Assembly (NCBI GenBank): GCA_963556195.1
Contig: OY744533.1
Coordinates: 49,962,613-50,026,612 of the forward strand
Direction: 5' to 3'
Length of the DNA: 64,000 nucleotides
Source of the DNA: Sepiola atlantica
Lineage: Eukaryota; Mollusca; Cephalopoda; Sepiida; Sepiolidae
This document shows positions 47,919 to 61,229 of the stretch, in pieces. Within the stretch, counting starts at the first letter, position 1. The number at the start of each line of letters is the position of its first letter. The notes beneath the pieces are model-generated. The model saw only the letters and a program-made list of their open reading frames with translations. It was not told the origin of the DNA and did not search any database. A program made the translations under genes and the position numbers.

Positions 47919-48881
47919 CTGTCATGTACGATCCGTGCTTGCCTGCATCCACGCATTCCAACCGTCACCTCGTTCACATATTAGCGAAATTCATAGAGCT
48001 TGCTGCAAACAAAGAAAGTGTGCATGGCGTTTCTACTGCGCCTTCACTTGCAGCGCGGAAAAAAGTGATTACCGTTAAATGGAGAATGGCATTGAGGGAC
48101 AGTGCGTTCCAGCCGAATCGCCAGGTGAGAGAGTACTGAGATGAAGCTATTTCGCGTAGGACTGGTCTCGCCTCTTTGCTTACAAAGGAACGGCTCGAAT
48201 GCAAGAAGATAAGGTAGAGGCGAAAGCGAACAACCGACGGAGAAAGAAGAAAAGATTTTTACCGCCTACTGCAGGCGATACGAAATGGAGATTGATCTGT
48301 GGAAGCCTGGATGATTACAACCGGCGGCCTGTTGTATTTTTTTGTTGTTGTCATGCGCGAGTGTCTTTAAGTGAGGATGCATTAAAGACAATATTAAAAT
48401 GATGTTCTGATTTTGATTGCATTATCGGGGTGAGCGCGAACGCAGACCCCACACTTAGAAATAGCGCACCCGAGTCGTCCACATTTGGGACGATCGCAAA
48501 GGTCAACCCAACCCTAGTGCAATGGAAGGGCCTCGCTCTGGGAGAACGGCCTAGATGATCACCGTTCACTCCTGTGCCAGGTAAGTATAAAAAATTTCAC
48601 GGCCCACAACTCACATTTTATACCACACAGCTCTACTCAACACCAACACCTATTTACAAACTACTAAAATACCCGAAAATAAAACATCACCAACATTAGC
48701 ATATCACTACTTTTGCATTTCTCAATAACAACAATTCATAACAAACATTTCACTATCATTTAAACTTACCAACATTTTCACAAAATACTTCAATTCGTAA
48801 GCAAACTTACATTTTACCCTAATAAACAAACTACCATCTCAACAGTTGTCTCCCCTTAGATCAACAGCCGTTTTTCAAATG
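47919..48881 (-). repeat. U1 cassette 10, context B, recombinant (unit 4)
   Basis: Its left end has TTCATAGAG at 47990 and AACAAAGAAAG (units 2 and 5). Its right end has AAAACATCACC at 48681 (units 1 and 3). The switch between lineages therefore falls between about 48010 and 48684, an interval that contains the U1 gene itself. Confidence 0.87.
48425..48588 (-). ncRNA. U1 snRNA: U1 snRNA gene, copy 10
   Basis: 164-nt U1, identical by eye to the majority sequence, inside the recombination interval of unit 4. The TATA element is at 48616-48622 and the 3' box core at 48406-48414. Confidence 0.96.
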
Positions 48882-50797
48882 TAAGGAGCCAAGGAGGCAT
48901 GAAGCCACTCGATGAAAACAGCTGAAAAAAAAGAACGAAAGATGATTATCGCAAACACAGCAGATGCTGCTTTGAACTATTGTCCATTCGATATGATGCA
49001 TGGTCATTGTAGTATTTGTTACGCAGTTTGTTGTTTTTGTTGTGAAAATCATCAGTGGATATGAAAAAAATAAACTGGGGCCTTCTAGCTATTATTAAAA
49101 TGCAGTATTTGTTCTTTCCTCGGTCGGACACAAGGTCGATTCAATGTGGGATAAGTACCATTTTCCTAAAACGGTGCAGTTCTCTCGATTGGGACAAAAA
49201 TTAAAACATTGCCTCAGTCGAAAAGCATTCCTCTTCCTACTCCTCCTCTCCCTCCTCCTCTCACTGACGATGACAGGACAGAATTTGAATTATTTATTCG
49301 AAAATAAAATAAAGATATATTTGATAAGAGATGCTACACTTTGATCGTAACCCGAACGTCAGAAAGTACGGAAACTGAAGAAAAAACAGAAAACAAACAC
49401 TTACTGATTTATTTCGTTGTATTCTTCTTTGTAAATTGTTGCTTTTCATTTAGTTTTCTTTTGTAATTAGTAGCAATTAGAAAGAGTGTTGCTGTGGGCA
49501 GGATCGGTAACTGCTGCAAGTCGTCCCGGGCACGATCGTTGCTGCTGTAAAAAATAGAATACCATTAAAGTACTAAGTGGGAGGGAAACACAAATTGTGT
49601 CAGTCGAAGAGAATTTCCCCTCTGCTGACTGAAAAGAAAAGTTTTTTTTTAAATACTCAATCAAACAACGACCTTCAATTGAACAAAGGCCTTCTATCGG
49701 ACAACAACCTTCTAGTTGCAAATAGTAACAGAGTTGCTGTAGTAAATGATGATGACGATGACGAAAGACAAGATCGGAAGTTGCTGCTTGTTTTAGAGAT
49801 CAGGATCGCTGCTGCTAGTTGTAGATACTGTAGTAGATGATGATGTTACCGTGGACAGAATCGGAAGCTGCTGCTAATCGTCGAGTACAGGATCGCTGCT
49901 TCTAGTTGTGGATAGGAACAAAGCTACGGTAAAATAAGATAACATTAAAAACACTAAGTGAACACAAATCAGAATTGTGTCAGTCGAAGGAAATTTCTCC
50001 CAACGCATATTGGACTCACCTTTTTCTGTTGCTATTTAAAACTTCCGGTGGTTCTGTCCTATGCTATATTGTCAACTAGTCGGTGATCTAGATACAGTGA
50101 ACTAAAACGAATTTATTAAATTCCTATTTGTAAACAAAATTCATAAGCATGGCTATATTTTGAAGAATTTTCCTCAAAGCCCTTACTCCGGCAATATGTC
50201 TCCACCCGACAAACTCTTTGATGCAAATATGGTGAATTTTACAACATATTTGTTTAATATCGTTTGGGGATGGCTAGATAGATAGAAAGGCATACGGTGG
50301 TGGTGGTGTATGAGAGTAGTAATATATTTCATAAAGAGAGGTGGGGGAGGTGACTGCTTTGGCTTCCCCACCACCATTTTCTCTCTCTCGTTGCCATTCG
50401 CGAAGCCATTTTTTATTTTTTTTATTTCTTTATTTTTTTTACAAGTCAGTGTTTTAATAAAATGCCGAAAAGTCACCGTCGTCAAATCTGTTTCATTTTT
50501 AATCGTACAAACTTTCGAAAGGCGGCGCAATTCTTTGATCTTGAAAACTCTTAGTCTCCCATTTGCGCCGTTATGTCGCCTCTTAACCTCCAATAAATCC
50601 CAATGAAATATAAAAATCTGTTCAAAAAGAACCATTTCAGATTCGGAAAAATATAGTCGCCATCTTTATAAACACTAGAATATATCAAAAAAATGTTTCT
50701 ATTGGCCCCCTCCTCCCCGGTTAGTGTTGAGGTTAATGAACGTATGTTGTTGTTGTTTTTGTTGTTGTTGTTTTTGTATTTGTGTCATGAATTAATT
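48882..50797. other. Non-tandem spacer, type Q (units 4-5)
   Basis: Copy of the spacer at 17561 with type Q markers (short CT stretch near 50362, TTGATAAGAGATG near 49321). It differs from the flanking P-type spacers at 27981 and 59304. No gene was supported. Confidence 0.7.
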
Positions 50798-52012
50798 GAG
50801 AGAGAAGGCAGGGAGCGAAGGAAATAGGGGGATAGAGAGTGAGGGAGAAGAGTCGAGAGAGAAGGCGAGAGAGAGAGAGAGAGAGAAAGAGAGGGAGAGA
50901 GAGAGGCGGAAGAGGCGAGATGGGAAGGGGGAGAGAGAGGGATGAGAGAAGTGGAGATGGGGAGAGAGAGCGAAGGGACGAGAGGAGATAAGAGGAGAGG
51001 AGATGTGAGAGAGAGATAGTTAGAGGGGTAATGGGAGAAGGGGTAAACAAGAGGAGGTGAGAGAGGGAATGCGAGAGGAGGAGAGAGAAATGGGGAAAGA
51101 GATGGTAGGATGGACACAAGAGATAGGGCGAGTGCGAGAGGAGCGATAAAGATGTAGAGGGAGGAAAAGGGGGATTAAGAAAGATGGGGAAAGGAAAAGA
51201 TAGAGAGTGTGGGCGAGAGGGGGACGGAGATAAGGGGGTGGTAGGGATGAGAGAGGTAGTGAGAGGGAGTTTGGGGTGAGAAAGAGAGAAAGGGGGTGAG
51301 AGGGAGAATGGCAGAGGAGGAGAGAAGGGGAGAATAAGTGAGAGAGAGAGAGAGAGAGAGTCGCAATTGGGAAATCATGTAGGGGTGAGAAAGACGGAGA
51401 GAAAGAGAGGGAGAAAACGAAAGTTAGAGGGAGAACGCGGAAAGACAAAGATAGGGGAGGGTTGTGAGAGAGAGGCAGAAAGAGACACGGTGAGGGGAAT
51501 GTGAGAGTTGGGGGGAGGAGAGGTGACAAGTAGAAAAGATAGAGAGAGTGGGCGAGAGAGGGAGGGAGGGAGAAAGAGGAGAGGCGGGAGGGAGGTGGAG
51601 AGGGAAATGTAGAATGATTGAGAGAGGGGGAAGGTGATAAGAGGTAGATAGAGAAACGGGGAGTAAAGGACAGTGTTGGGTAGAGAGAGAGAGATCAGAA
51701 AGGTAGAGAGAGTAAGGGAGAGGACAAATATAAATAGTGGTTGAGGGAGAAAGAGTAGGGGAGAGAGAGACGATGTAGAGAGAAGATAAGAGGGGGGACG
51801 GAGACCGAGTTAGCAATAGAAAGGGGGAAAGAGGGAGAGAGAGAGAGAGGGAAAATGGGAAAAGAGAGATGGTAGTAGAGAGAGAGAGAGACAGAGAGAA
51901 AAAGAAGAAGGAGAGAAATGGCAGTACACACATGGGGAAAGAGTAAGAGTGGGAGGGAGTAGGGGAGAGGTAGAGTGGGAGAGAGGGATTGTGAGATAGG
52001 GAGAGAGAGGAG
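50798..52012. repeat. Purine-rich GA tract, unit 5
   Basis: Version like units 2 and 4, with one additional GA pair near 51888 and a substitution just outside its left edge at 50793. Confidence 0.9.
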
Positions 52013-52159
52013 CTTTAGTCAGCGATGTTGACGAATTATTCTCTAAAATTCTTTCGAAAAATCAATGTTTATCGTTTATTTGCTTCTTAAATAAAAAGGT
52101 CATCCCTGGGAGGAAGTTATCCTCACAAACAAACAGATACCCACACACACAACATGCTC

Positions 52160-52190
<31 letters not shown>

Positions 52191-52635
52191 CTCTCTCTCT
52201 CTTCCTGTCCGCTCTATGAAACTATAGAGAAAATAAAATATCTAACATCCAGCTCCTCTTTAATAAAACAACATTTGTTTGCCAGGCACAGCACCACTTT
52301 ACTCCTCTACACTTATGTTAAAAGAATTTAGTTTTTTTTTTACCAGTAATCAGTCCACAACGTCTGCCTTCCATAAAATCATTAGTTTGGCAACCGAAAA
52401 AGTCTATTCAAATCGTTCAACTTTTTTTTAAATGTCCGATTTCGGGGTGATGGGTGGGGTATAGCCAAGAGACACACGAAATCTGGGGGTAGTAACACCT
52501 TTTCGTTTATAAATCTATATTGAGAGAAGACACGTTCAGTAGCTGATGGCGACAGCTAGGCGAGTTTCTTATGCTTCAAATGGCTTTAAGAGCGGCCTGT
52601 ACCTATTGAAAAAGATTGATATACCCAGGGCGAAG
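52013..52635. other. Inter-tract segment, unit 5
   Basis: Copy of the segment at 1434 in the AACATCCAGC version. Nothing gene-like was seen. Confidence 0.7.
52157..52204. repeat. (CT)n microsatellite, unit 5
   Basis: CT run with the same interruption pattern as units 2 and 4. Confidence 0.92.
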
Positions 52636-53912
52636 GTTGGTAGTATGTAGAGACAGGTTACATGCGACCGGAGCATGGGAATTGAAGTTGATAAGCTGTC
52701 TTGGTCAGTGCGCATGTCAGATTAGAGGAGAATGATGGCATTGATGTGCGAAATATGCTGGTTTAGAGAAATGTGTTCGTTTTTTTTAGTGTGTGTACAG
52801 ACATGCCAGATACGACCGGAGCATTGGAATTGAGTTTGATAATCTGGTCGAGAGGAATGTCTTGGTTAGCTGGCATGTCAGATGAGAGCAAATCCGTAGA
52901 ATTGAGGAGGATAATAAGCTGGTCGAAGAAATGACATGGTGTGTGGTGTGTACAATCATGTTAGATACATCCAGTGCGTTCGATAAGCTCGCCGAGAGGA
53001 ATAATTAGATTTGTTGTGTGTACAGACAGGTCAGATACGACCAGAGCGTTGGAATTTAGATTGACATTAAACTGGTCGAGAGAAATGTATTGGTTGGTGA
53101 TATATACAGGCAGGTCAAATACGACCAGAGCGTTAGAGTTATGGTTGTTACTAAGCTGGTGGGTACGTCAGATACGACCAGAGCGTTGGAATAAAGATTC
53201 CTTATAAGCTGGTCGAAGAAAATGTCACGGTTGGTTGTGTGTACAAGCAGCTAAGATACGAGCAGAGCATTACAATTTTGGTGAATAAGCTGGTCGCGAG
53301 AGAAATGTCTTAGTTGGTGGTCATGTCAGATTCGATTAAAACGTTCGAACTAACGTTCATAATAATCTAGTGAACGAGGGAAATCTAACGGTTGGTAGTG
53401 TGCACAGGCATGTTAGATACGAGCAGAGCATTGGAATCCAGGCTCAAGGGAACTGCCTTAGTTGGTAGGCATGTCAGATGAGAGCAGAAGGTTGAAATTG
53501 AGTTTGATAATAAGATGGTTTAGAGAAATGTTTTATTTGGTGATGTGTACAGCCGTGTCAGTTACGATCAGAACGTTGACATTTGGGATGGATAATAAGC
53601 TGGTCGAGAAAAATATCTTTGTTGGTGGGGATGTCAGATATGAGCAGAACGTTGGAATCGAGCTTATTAATGAGCTGCCTGGGAGAAATGTCTAGGTTCG
53701 TGGCGTGTACAGGCAAGTCAGATACGACCAGAGCGTTGGAATTGAGGTTGATAATAAATAAGCTGGCCGAGAGAAGCGTATTGGTTGGTGGTGTGTACAG
53801 CCGTATCAGATCGTTGACATTGAGGTTCGTACGCTGTTTGAAAACAAAAAAAAAATGTCTTGGTTGGTGTGTCTACAGGCATATCAGATACGAGATGGGC
53901 GTTGTAGTTGAG
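52636..53912. repeat. Minisatellite array I, unit 5
   Basis: 1,277-bp array, matching units 2 and 4, including the AAAACAAAAAAAAAATG end seen in unit 4. Confidence 0.93.
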
Positions 53913-54897
53913 CTGTCATGTACGATCCGTGCTTGCCTGCATCCACGCATTCCAACCGTCACCTCGTTCACATATTAGCGAAATTCCTAGAGCTTGCTGC
54001 AAATAAAGAAAGTGTGCATGGCGTTTCTACTGCGCCTTCACTTGCAGCGCGGAAAAAAGTGATTACCGTTAAATGGAGAATGGCATTGAGGGACAGTGCG
54101 TTCCAGCCGAATCGCCAGGTGAGAGAGTACTGAGATGAAGCTATTTCGCGTAGGACTGGTCTCGCCTCTTTGCTTACAAAGGAACGGCTCGAATGCAAGA
54201 AGATAAGGTAGAGGCGAAAGCGAACAACCGACGGAGAAAGAAGAAAAGATTTTTACCGCCTACTGCAGGCGATACGAAATGGAGATTGATCTGTGGAAGC
54301 CTGGATGATTACAACCGGCGGCCTGTTGTATTTTTTTGTTGTTGTCATGCGCGAGTGTCTTTAAGTGAGGATGCATTAAAGACAATATTAAAATGATGTT
54401 CTGATTTTGATTGCATTATCGGGGTGAGCGCGAACGCAGACCCCACACTTAGAAATAGCGCACCCGAGTCGTCCACATTTGGGACGATCGCAAAGGTCAA
54501 CCCAACCCTAGTGCAATGGAAGGGCCTCGCTCTGGGAGAACGGCCTAGATGATCACCGTTCACTCCTGTGCCAGGTAAGTATAAAAAATTTCACGGCCCA
54601 CAACTCACATTTTATACCACACAGCTCTACTCAACACCAACACCTATTTACAAACTACTAAAATACCCGAAAATAAAATATCACCAACATTAGCATATCA
54701 CTACTTTTGCATTTCTCAATAACAACAATTCATAACAAACATTTCACTATCATTTAAACTTACCAACATTTTCACAAAATACTTCAATTCGTAAGCAAAC
54801 TTACATTTTACCCTAATAAACAAACTACCATCTCAACAGTTGTCTCCCCTTAGATCAACAGCCGTTTTTCAAATGTAAGGAAGCACTTGATGAAAAC
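53913..54897 (-). repeat. U1 cassette 11, context A (unit 5)
   Basis: 985-bp cassette matching cassettes 5 and 9, with the AATAAAGAAAG variant at 54002. Confidence 0.88.
54419..54582 (-). ncRNA. U1 snRNA: U1 snRNA gene, copy 11
   Basis: 164-nt U1, identical by eye to the majority sequence. The TATA element is at 54610-54616 and the 3' box core at 54400-54408. It lies 5,994 bp from copy 10. Confidence 0.96.
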
Positions 54898-57800
54898 TAA
54901 GCTGGTAGGTGCGTCAGATACGACCTCGCGTTGGAATAAGCTGGTCGAAGAAAATGTCACGGTTGGTTGTGTGTACAAGCAGCTAAGATTCGAGCAGAGC
55001 ATTACAATTTTGGTGAATAAGCTGGTCGCGAGAGAAATGTCTTAGTTGGTGGTCATGTCAGATTCGATTAGAACGTTCGAACTAACGTTCATAGTAATCT
55101 AGTCCAGGCAGGAAATCTAACGGTTGGTAGTGTGTACAGGCATGTTAGACACGAGCAGAGTGTGTGTACCCAGGTTGATAAGCAGCAGCTCAAGAGGAAT
55201 GCCTTGTTTGGTAGTCAAGTCAGATCAGAGCAGAACTTTGGAATTGAGTTGAGTAATGAGCTTGTTTAGAGAAAGGTCTTATTTGGTGGTGTGTACAGGC
55301 AGGTCAGATACGACCAGGGCGTTGTAATTGAGGTTCATAAGCTGGTTGAGAAGAAATATGTTTGTTGCTGGTTTGCACAGCCGTGTCAGTTACTATCAGA
55401 ACGCTGACATCGGGGTGGATAATAAGCTGGTCGAGTAAAAACTTGGTTGATAGGCATGTCATGTCAGAGCAGCGCAGAGAGTTGGAATTCAGGTGGGTAA
55501 TAAGCTGGTCAAGAGAAATGTCTTAGCTACTGCTATGTACAGACATGTCAGATATGACTAGAGCCTTTAGATTGAGGCTGATTATAAGCTAGGCGAGAGA
55601 AATGTCTTGGTTTCTTGTGTGTACAGTAATGTCCGATACATCCAGCACGTTCGAAATGTGGTTGATAAGTTGATCAAGAGGTAACGGTAACGGAGTTGTA
55701 ATTGAGGCTGTTACTAAACTGGTCGAGGTAAACGTCTCGGCTGGTGGTGTGTACAGGCATGTCAGATACATCTAGTGCGTTGTTGATGAGGTTGATGAGC
55801 TACTCGAGAAAAATGAGGTTGATAAGCTAGTCGAGAAGAAATACCTTGGTTGCAGAGCGTTCGAATTGAGGTTTATAATAAGCTTGACGAGAGAAATGTC
55901 CTGGTAGTGGGTGTGTATCAGATACGATCTTAACGTGAAAACTGAAATGGATACGCTATTCGAGAAAAACGTCTTGCTTGGTGGCATATATCAGATACGA
56001 CAAGGGCGTTGTCATTGAAGTAACTAATGAAGTAGTCGAGGTAATCGTTTCGGCTGGCGGTGTGTACAGACATGTCAGATACATCCAGTGCGTTCGAGAT
56101 GCGGTTGATAAGCTACTCGAGAGAAATGTCTTGCTTAGTGGTGTCTAGAAGCAGGTGAGATACGATCGCAACGATGGAATTTAGATTGATAAGCTGGGCC
56201 AGAGAAATGTCTTGGTTTGTGGTGTCTACAGTGAGAGTTGATACACTCAGCACGGTGGAAATGAGGTTGATAAGCTGGTCGAAAGAAAATATCCCGGTTC
56301 CTGGCCTGTGCAGGCAGGTCAGATACGATCAGAACGTTAAAATCGATGTAGATACGCTATTCGAGAAAAATGTTTTGGTTGGTGGTGTATATCAGATACG
56401 ACAATAGCGTTGTAATTGAGGTTGCTGCTAAACTGGTCGAGAGAAACGTCTCGCCTGGTGGTGTGTACAGGCATGTACGTTGCATCCAGTGCGTTTGAAA
56501 TGTGGTTGATAACATACTATAGAGAGATTTCTTGGTTAGTGGTGTGTAGTGGCAGGTCAGATACGAACGAAACGTTGGAATCGGGGTTGATAAGCTGGGC
56601 GATGAGAAATGTTTTTTCTTTCTGATGTGCATAGGCAGGTCGGATACGACAAGGACGTTGTAATTGAGGTTGCTACTAATTTGGTCAATGGAAACGTCTT
56701 GATTGGTGGTGTGTGCAGGCATGTCAGATGCATCCAGTGCGTCCTAGATGAGGTTGATAAGCTACTCGAGAGAAATGTCTTGGTTAGTGGTGTTGAGAGG
56801 TAGGTCAGATACGACCACAACGTTTTAATGGAGGTCGATAAACTGGGCGAGTGAAACGTCTAGGTTGGGGGTGTGTACAGGCATATCAGATACGACAACC
56901 GCGTTGTAATTGAGGTTGCTACTAAACTGGCTGAGGGGGACGTTGTTGGCTGGTCGTGTGCATAGGCATGTCAGACACATCTAGTGCGTTCGAAATGAGA
57001 TTGAAAAGCTACCCGGGAGAAATGTCTTGGTTAGATTGTGTAGAGGCAGGTCAGATACGATCACAACGTTGGAAATGAGATTGACAAGCTGGTCGAGAGA
57101 AATGTCTTAATTGGTGGGGATATCCGATCAAAGCGTATCATTGGAATTAAGGTGGATAATAAACTGGTCGAGAGAAATGTATTGGTTGATGGTGTATACA
57201 CGCAGGTCAAATACGACCAGAGCGTTGGAATTCAGATTGATAATAAGCTAGTCGAGAGAAATGTAGTGGCTGGTGGTATATACATGCAGGTCAAATACGA
57301 CCAAAGTGTTGGAACTACAGTTGTTACTAAGCTGGCCAAGAAGAATGTCTCGGTTGGTGGGTGCGTCAGATACGACCAGAGCGTTGGAATAAAGATTCCT
57401 AATAAGCTGGTCGAAGAAAGTGGCAAGTTTGGTTGTGTGTACAAGCCGGTAGGATACGAGCAGAGCGTTACAATTGTGACGGATAAGCTGATCGCGAGAG
57501 AAATGTCTTAGTCGGTGGTCATGTCAGATCCGATTAAAACGTTCGAACTAACGTTCATAATAATCTAGTGAACGAGGGAAATCTAACGGTTGGTAGTGTG
57601 CACAGGCATGTTAGATACGAGCAGAGAATTGGAATCCAGGCTCAAGGGAACTGCCTTAGTTGGTAGGCATGTCAGATGAGAGCAGAAGGTTGAAATTGAG
57701 TTGGATAATAAGATGGTTTAGAGAAATGTTTTATTTGGAAGTGTGTACAGACAGGTCAGATACGACTAGAGTGTTGGAATAATATGCTGGAGAGAAATGT

Positions 57801-58340
57801 GATGCCGATTGAGCATGTTAGATCCGAGCAAAGACTTCGTATTGAGTTAAGAAAATAATCTGGTTTAGAGAAATGTCTAATTGTGTCGTGTGTACCGGCA
57901 GGTGAGATACGACCATGGCGTTGTAATTGAGGTCTATAAGCTGGTTGAGATGGAAATATGTTGATTGGTGATGTGTACAGCCGTGTCAGTTACGATCAGA
58001 ACGTTGACATTTGGGATGGATAATAAGCTGGTCGAGAAAAATATCTTTGTTGGTGGGGATGTTAGATATGAGCAGAACGTTGGAATCGAGCTTATTAATG
58101 AGCTGCCTGGGAGAAATGTCTAGGTTCGTGGCGTGTACAGGCAAGTCAGATACGACCAGAGCGTTGGAATTGAGGTTGATAATAAATAAGCTGGCCGAGA
58201 AAAGCGTATTGGTTGGTGGTGTGTACAGCCGTATCAGATCGTTGACATTGAGGTTCGTACGCTGTTTGAAAACCAAAAAAAAATGTCTTGGTTGGTGTGT
58301 CTACAGGCATATCAGATACGAGATGGGCGTTGTAGTTGAG
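54898..58340. repeat. Minisatellite array II, unit 5
   Basis: 3.44-kb array matching units 2 and 4, with the private GTGAGAGTTG change at 56232. Confidence 0.92.
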
Positions 58341-59303
58341 CTGTCATGTACGATCCGTGCTTGCCTGCATCCACGCATTCCAACCGTCACCTCGTTCACA
58401 TATTAGCGAAATTCATAGAGCTTGCTGCAAACAAAGAAAGTGTGCATGGCGTTTCTACTGCGCCTTCACTTGCAGCGCGGAAAAAAGTGATTACCGTTAA
58501 ATGGAGAATGGCATTGAGGGACAGTGCGTTCCAGCCGAATCGCCAGGTGAGAGAGTACTGAGATGAAGCTATTTCGCGTAGGACTGGTCTCGCCTCTTTG
58601 CTTACAAAGGAACGGCTCGAATGCAAGAAGATAAGGTAGAGGCGAAAGCGAACAACCGACGGAGAAAGAAGAAAAGATTTTTACCGCCTACTGCAGGCGA
58701 TACGAAATGGAGATTGATCTGTGGAAGCCTGGATGATTACAACCGGCGGCCTGTTGTATTTTTTTGTTGTTGTCATGCGCGAGTGTCTTTAAGTGAGGAT
58801 GCATTAAAGACAATATTAAAATGATGTTCTGATTTTGATTGCATTATCGGGGTGAGCGCGAACGCAGACCCCACACTTAGAAATAGCGCACCCGAGTCGT
58901 CCACATTTGGGACGATCGCAAAGGTCAACCCAACCCTAGTGCAATGGAAGGGCCTCGCTCTGGGAGAACGGCCTAGATGATCACCGTTCACTCCTGTGCC
59001 AGGTAAGTATAAAAAATTTCACGGCCCACAACTCACATTTTATACCACACAGCTCTACTCAACACCAACACCTATTTACAAACTACTAAAATACCCGAAA
59101 ATAAAATATCACCAACATTAGCATATCACTACTTTTGCATTTCTCAATAACAACAATTCATAACAAACATTTCACTATCATTTAAACTTACCAACATTTT
59201 CACAAAATACTTCAATTCGTAAGCAAACTTACATTTTACCCTAATAAACAAACTACCATCTCAACAGTTGTCTCCCCTTAGATCAACAGCCGTTTTTCAA
59301 ATG
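58341..59303 (-). repeat. U1 cassette 12, context B (unit 5)
   Basis: Context-B cassette matching cassette 6 at both ends (TTCATAGAG at 58412, AAAATATCACC near 59102), unlike the mosaic cassette 10. Confidence 0.88.
58847..59010 (-). ncRNA. U1 snRNA: U1 snRNA gene, copy 12
   Basis: 164-nt U1, identical by eye to the majority sequence. The TATA element is at 59038-59044 and the 3' box core at 58828-58836. It is the last complete U1 gene in the window. Confidence 0.96.
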
Positions 59304-61229
59304 TAAGGAGCCAAGGAGGCATGAAGCCACTCGATGAAAACAGCTGAAAAAAAAGAACGAAAGATGATTATCGCAAACACAGCAGATGCTGCTTTGAACT
59401 ATTGTCCATTCGATATGATGCATGGTCATTGTAGTATTTGTTACGCAGTTTGTTGTTTTTGTTGTGAAAATCATCAGTGGATATGAAAAAAATAAACTGG
59501 GGCCTTCTAGCTATTATTAAAATGCAGTATTTGTTCTTTCCTCGGTCGGACACAAGGTCGATTCAATGTGGGATAAGTACCATTTTCCTAAAACGGTGCA
59601 GTTCTCTCGATTGGGACAAAAATTAAAACATTGCCTCAGTCGAAAAGCATTCCTCTTCCTACTCCTCCTCTCCCTCCTCCTCTCACTGACGATGACAGGA
59701 CAGAATTTGAATTATTTATTCGAAAATAAAATAAAGATATATTTCATAAGAGATGCTACACTTTGATCGTAACCCGAACGTCAGAAAGTACGGAAACTGA
59801 AGAAAAAACAGAAAACAAACACTTACTGATTTATTTCGTTGTATTCTTCTTTGTAAATTGTTGCTTTTACATTTAGTTTTCTTTTGTAATTAGTAGCAAT
59901 TAGAAAGAGTGTTGCTGTGGGCAGGATCGGTAACTGCTGCAAGTCGTCCCGGGCACGATCGTTGCTGCTGTAAAAAATAGAATACCATTAAAGTACTAAG
60001 TGGGAGGGAAACACAAATTGTGTCAGTCGAAGAGAATTTCCCCTCTGCTGACTGAAAAGAAAAGTTTTTTTTTAAATACTCAATCAAACAACGACCTTCA
60101 ATTGAACAAAGGCCTTCTATCGGACAACAACCTTCTAGTTGCAAATAGTAACAGAGTTGCTGTAGTAAATGATGATGACGATGACGAAAGACAAGATCGG
60201 AAGTTGCTGCTTGTTTTAGAGATCAGGATCGCTGCTGCTAGTTGTAGATACTGTAGTAGATGATGATGTTACCGTGGACAGAATCGGAAGCTGCTGCTAA
60301 TCGTCGAGTACAGGATCGCTGCTTCTAGTTGTGGATAGGAACAAAGCTACGGTAAAATAAGATAACATTAAAAACACTAAGTGAACACAAATCAGAATTG
60401 TGTCAGTCGAAGGAAATTTCTCCCAACGCATATTGGACTCACCTTTTTCTGTTGCTATTTAAAACTTCCGGTGGTTCTGTCCTATGCTATATTGTCAACT
60501 AGTCGGTGATCTAGATACAGTGAACTAAAACGAATTTATTAAATTCCTATTTGTAAACAAAATTCATAAGCATGGCTATATTTTGAAGAATTTTCCTCAA
60601 AGCCCTTACTCCGGCAATATGTCTCCACCCGACAAACTCTTTGATGCAAATATGGTGAATTTTACAACATATTTGTTAAATATCGTTTTGGGATGGCTAG
60701 ATAGATAGAAAGGCATACGGTGGTGGTGGTGTATGAGAGTAGTAATATATTTCATAAAGAGAGGTGGGGGAGGTGACTGCTTTGGCTTCTCCCTTCTCCC
60801 CACCACCATTTTCTCTCTCTCGTTGCCATTCGCGAAGCCATTTTTTTATTTTTTTTATTTCTTTATTTTTTTTACAAGTCAGTGTTTTAATAAAATGCCG
60901 AAAAGTCACCGTCGTCAAATCTGTTTCATTTTTAATCGTACAAACTTTCGAAAGGCGGCGCAATTCTTTGATCTTGAAAACTCTTAGTCTCCCATTTGCG
61001 CCGTTATGTCGCCTCTTAACCTCCAATAAATCCCAATGAAATATAAAAATCTGTTCAAAAAGAACCATTTCAGATTCGGAAAAATATAGTCGCCATCTTT
61101 ATAAACACTAGAATATATCAAAAAATGTTTCTATTGGCCCCCTCCTCCCCGGTTAGTGTTGAGGTTAATGAACGTATGTTGTTGTTGTTTTTGTTGTTGT
61201 TGTTTTTGTATTTGTGTCATGAATGAATT
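59304..61229. other. Non-tandem spacer, type P (units 5-6)
   Basis: Copy of the type P spacer at 27981, 31,323 bp away, with the same 9-bp longer CT stretch near 60788 and TTTTACATTTAG near 59866. No gene was supported. Confidence 0.7.

Larger units (their letters stand above)
40165..50584. repeat. Array unit 4 (10,420 bp, two U1 genes, mosaic)
   Basis: Standard unit with U1 genes at 43997 (context A) and 48425 (context B). Its left part through array II and the start of cassette B carries the unit 2/5 variants (TTCATAGAG at 47990, AACAAAGAAAG near 48008). From just upstream of the second U1 gene rightward (AAAACATCACC at 48681, short-form spacer near 50360) it matches units 1 and 3. That makes it a recombinant between two lineages. 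Confidence 0.93.
50585..61017. repeat. Array unit 5 (10,433 bp, two U1 genes)
   Basis: Standard unit with U1 genes at 54419 (context A) and 58847 (context B). It lies 31,321 bp from unit 2 and shares its P-type spacer (9-bp longer CT stretch near 60788). Private changes include AATTAATTGAG at 50791 in place of AATGAATTGAG, one extra GA pair near 51888, and GTGAGAGTTG at 56232 in place of GTGATAGTTG. Confidence 0.95.
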
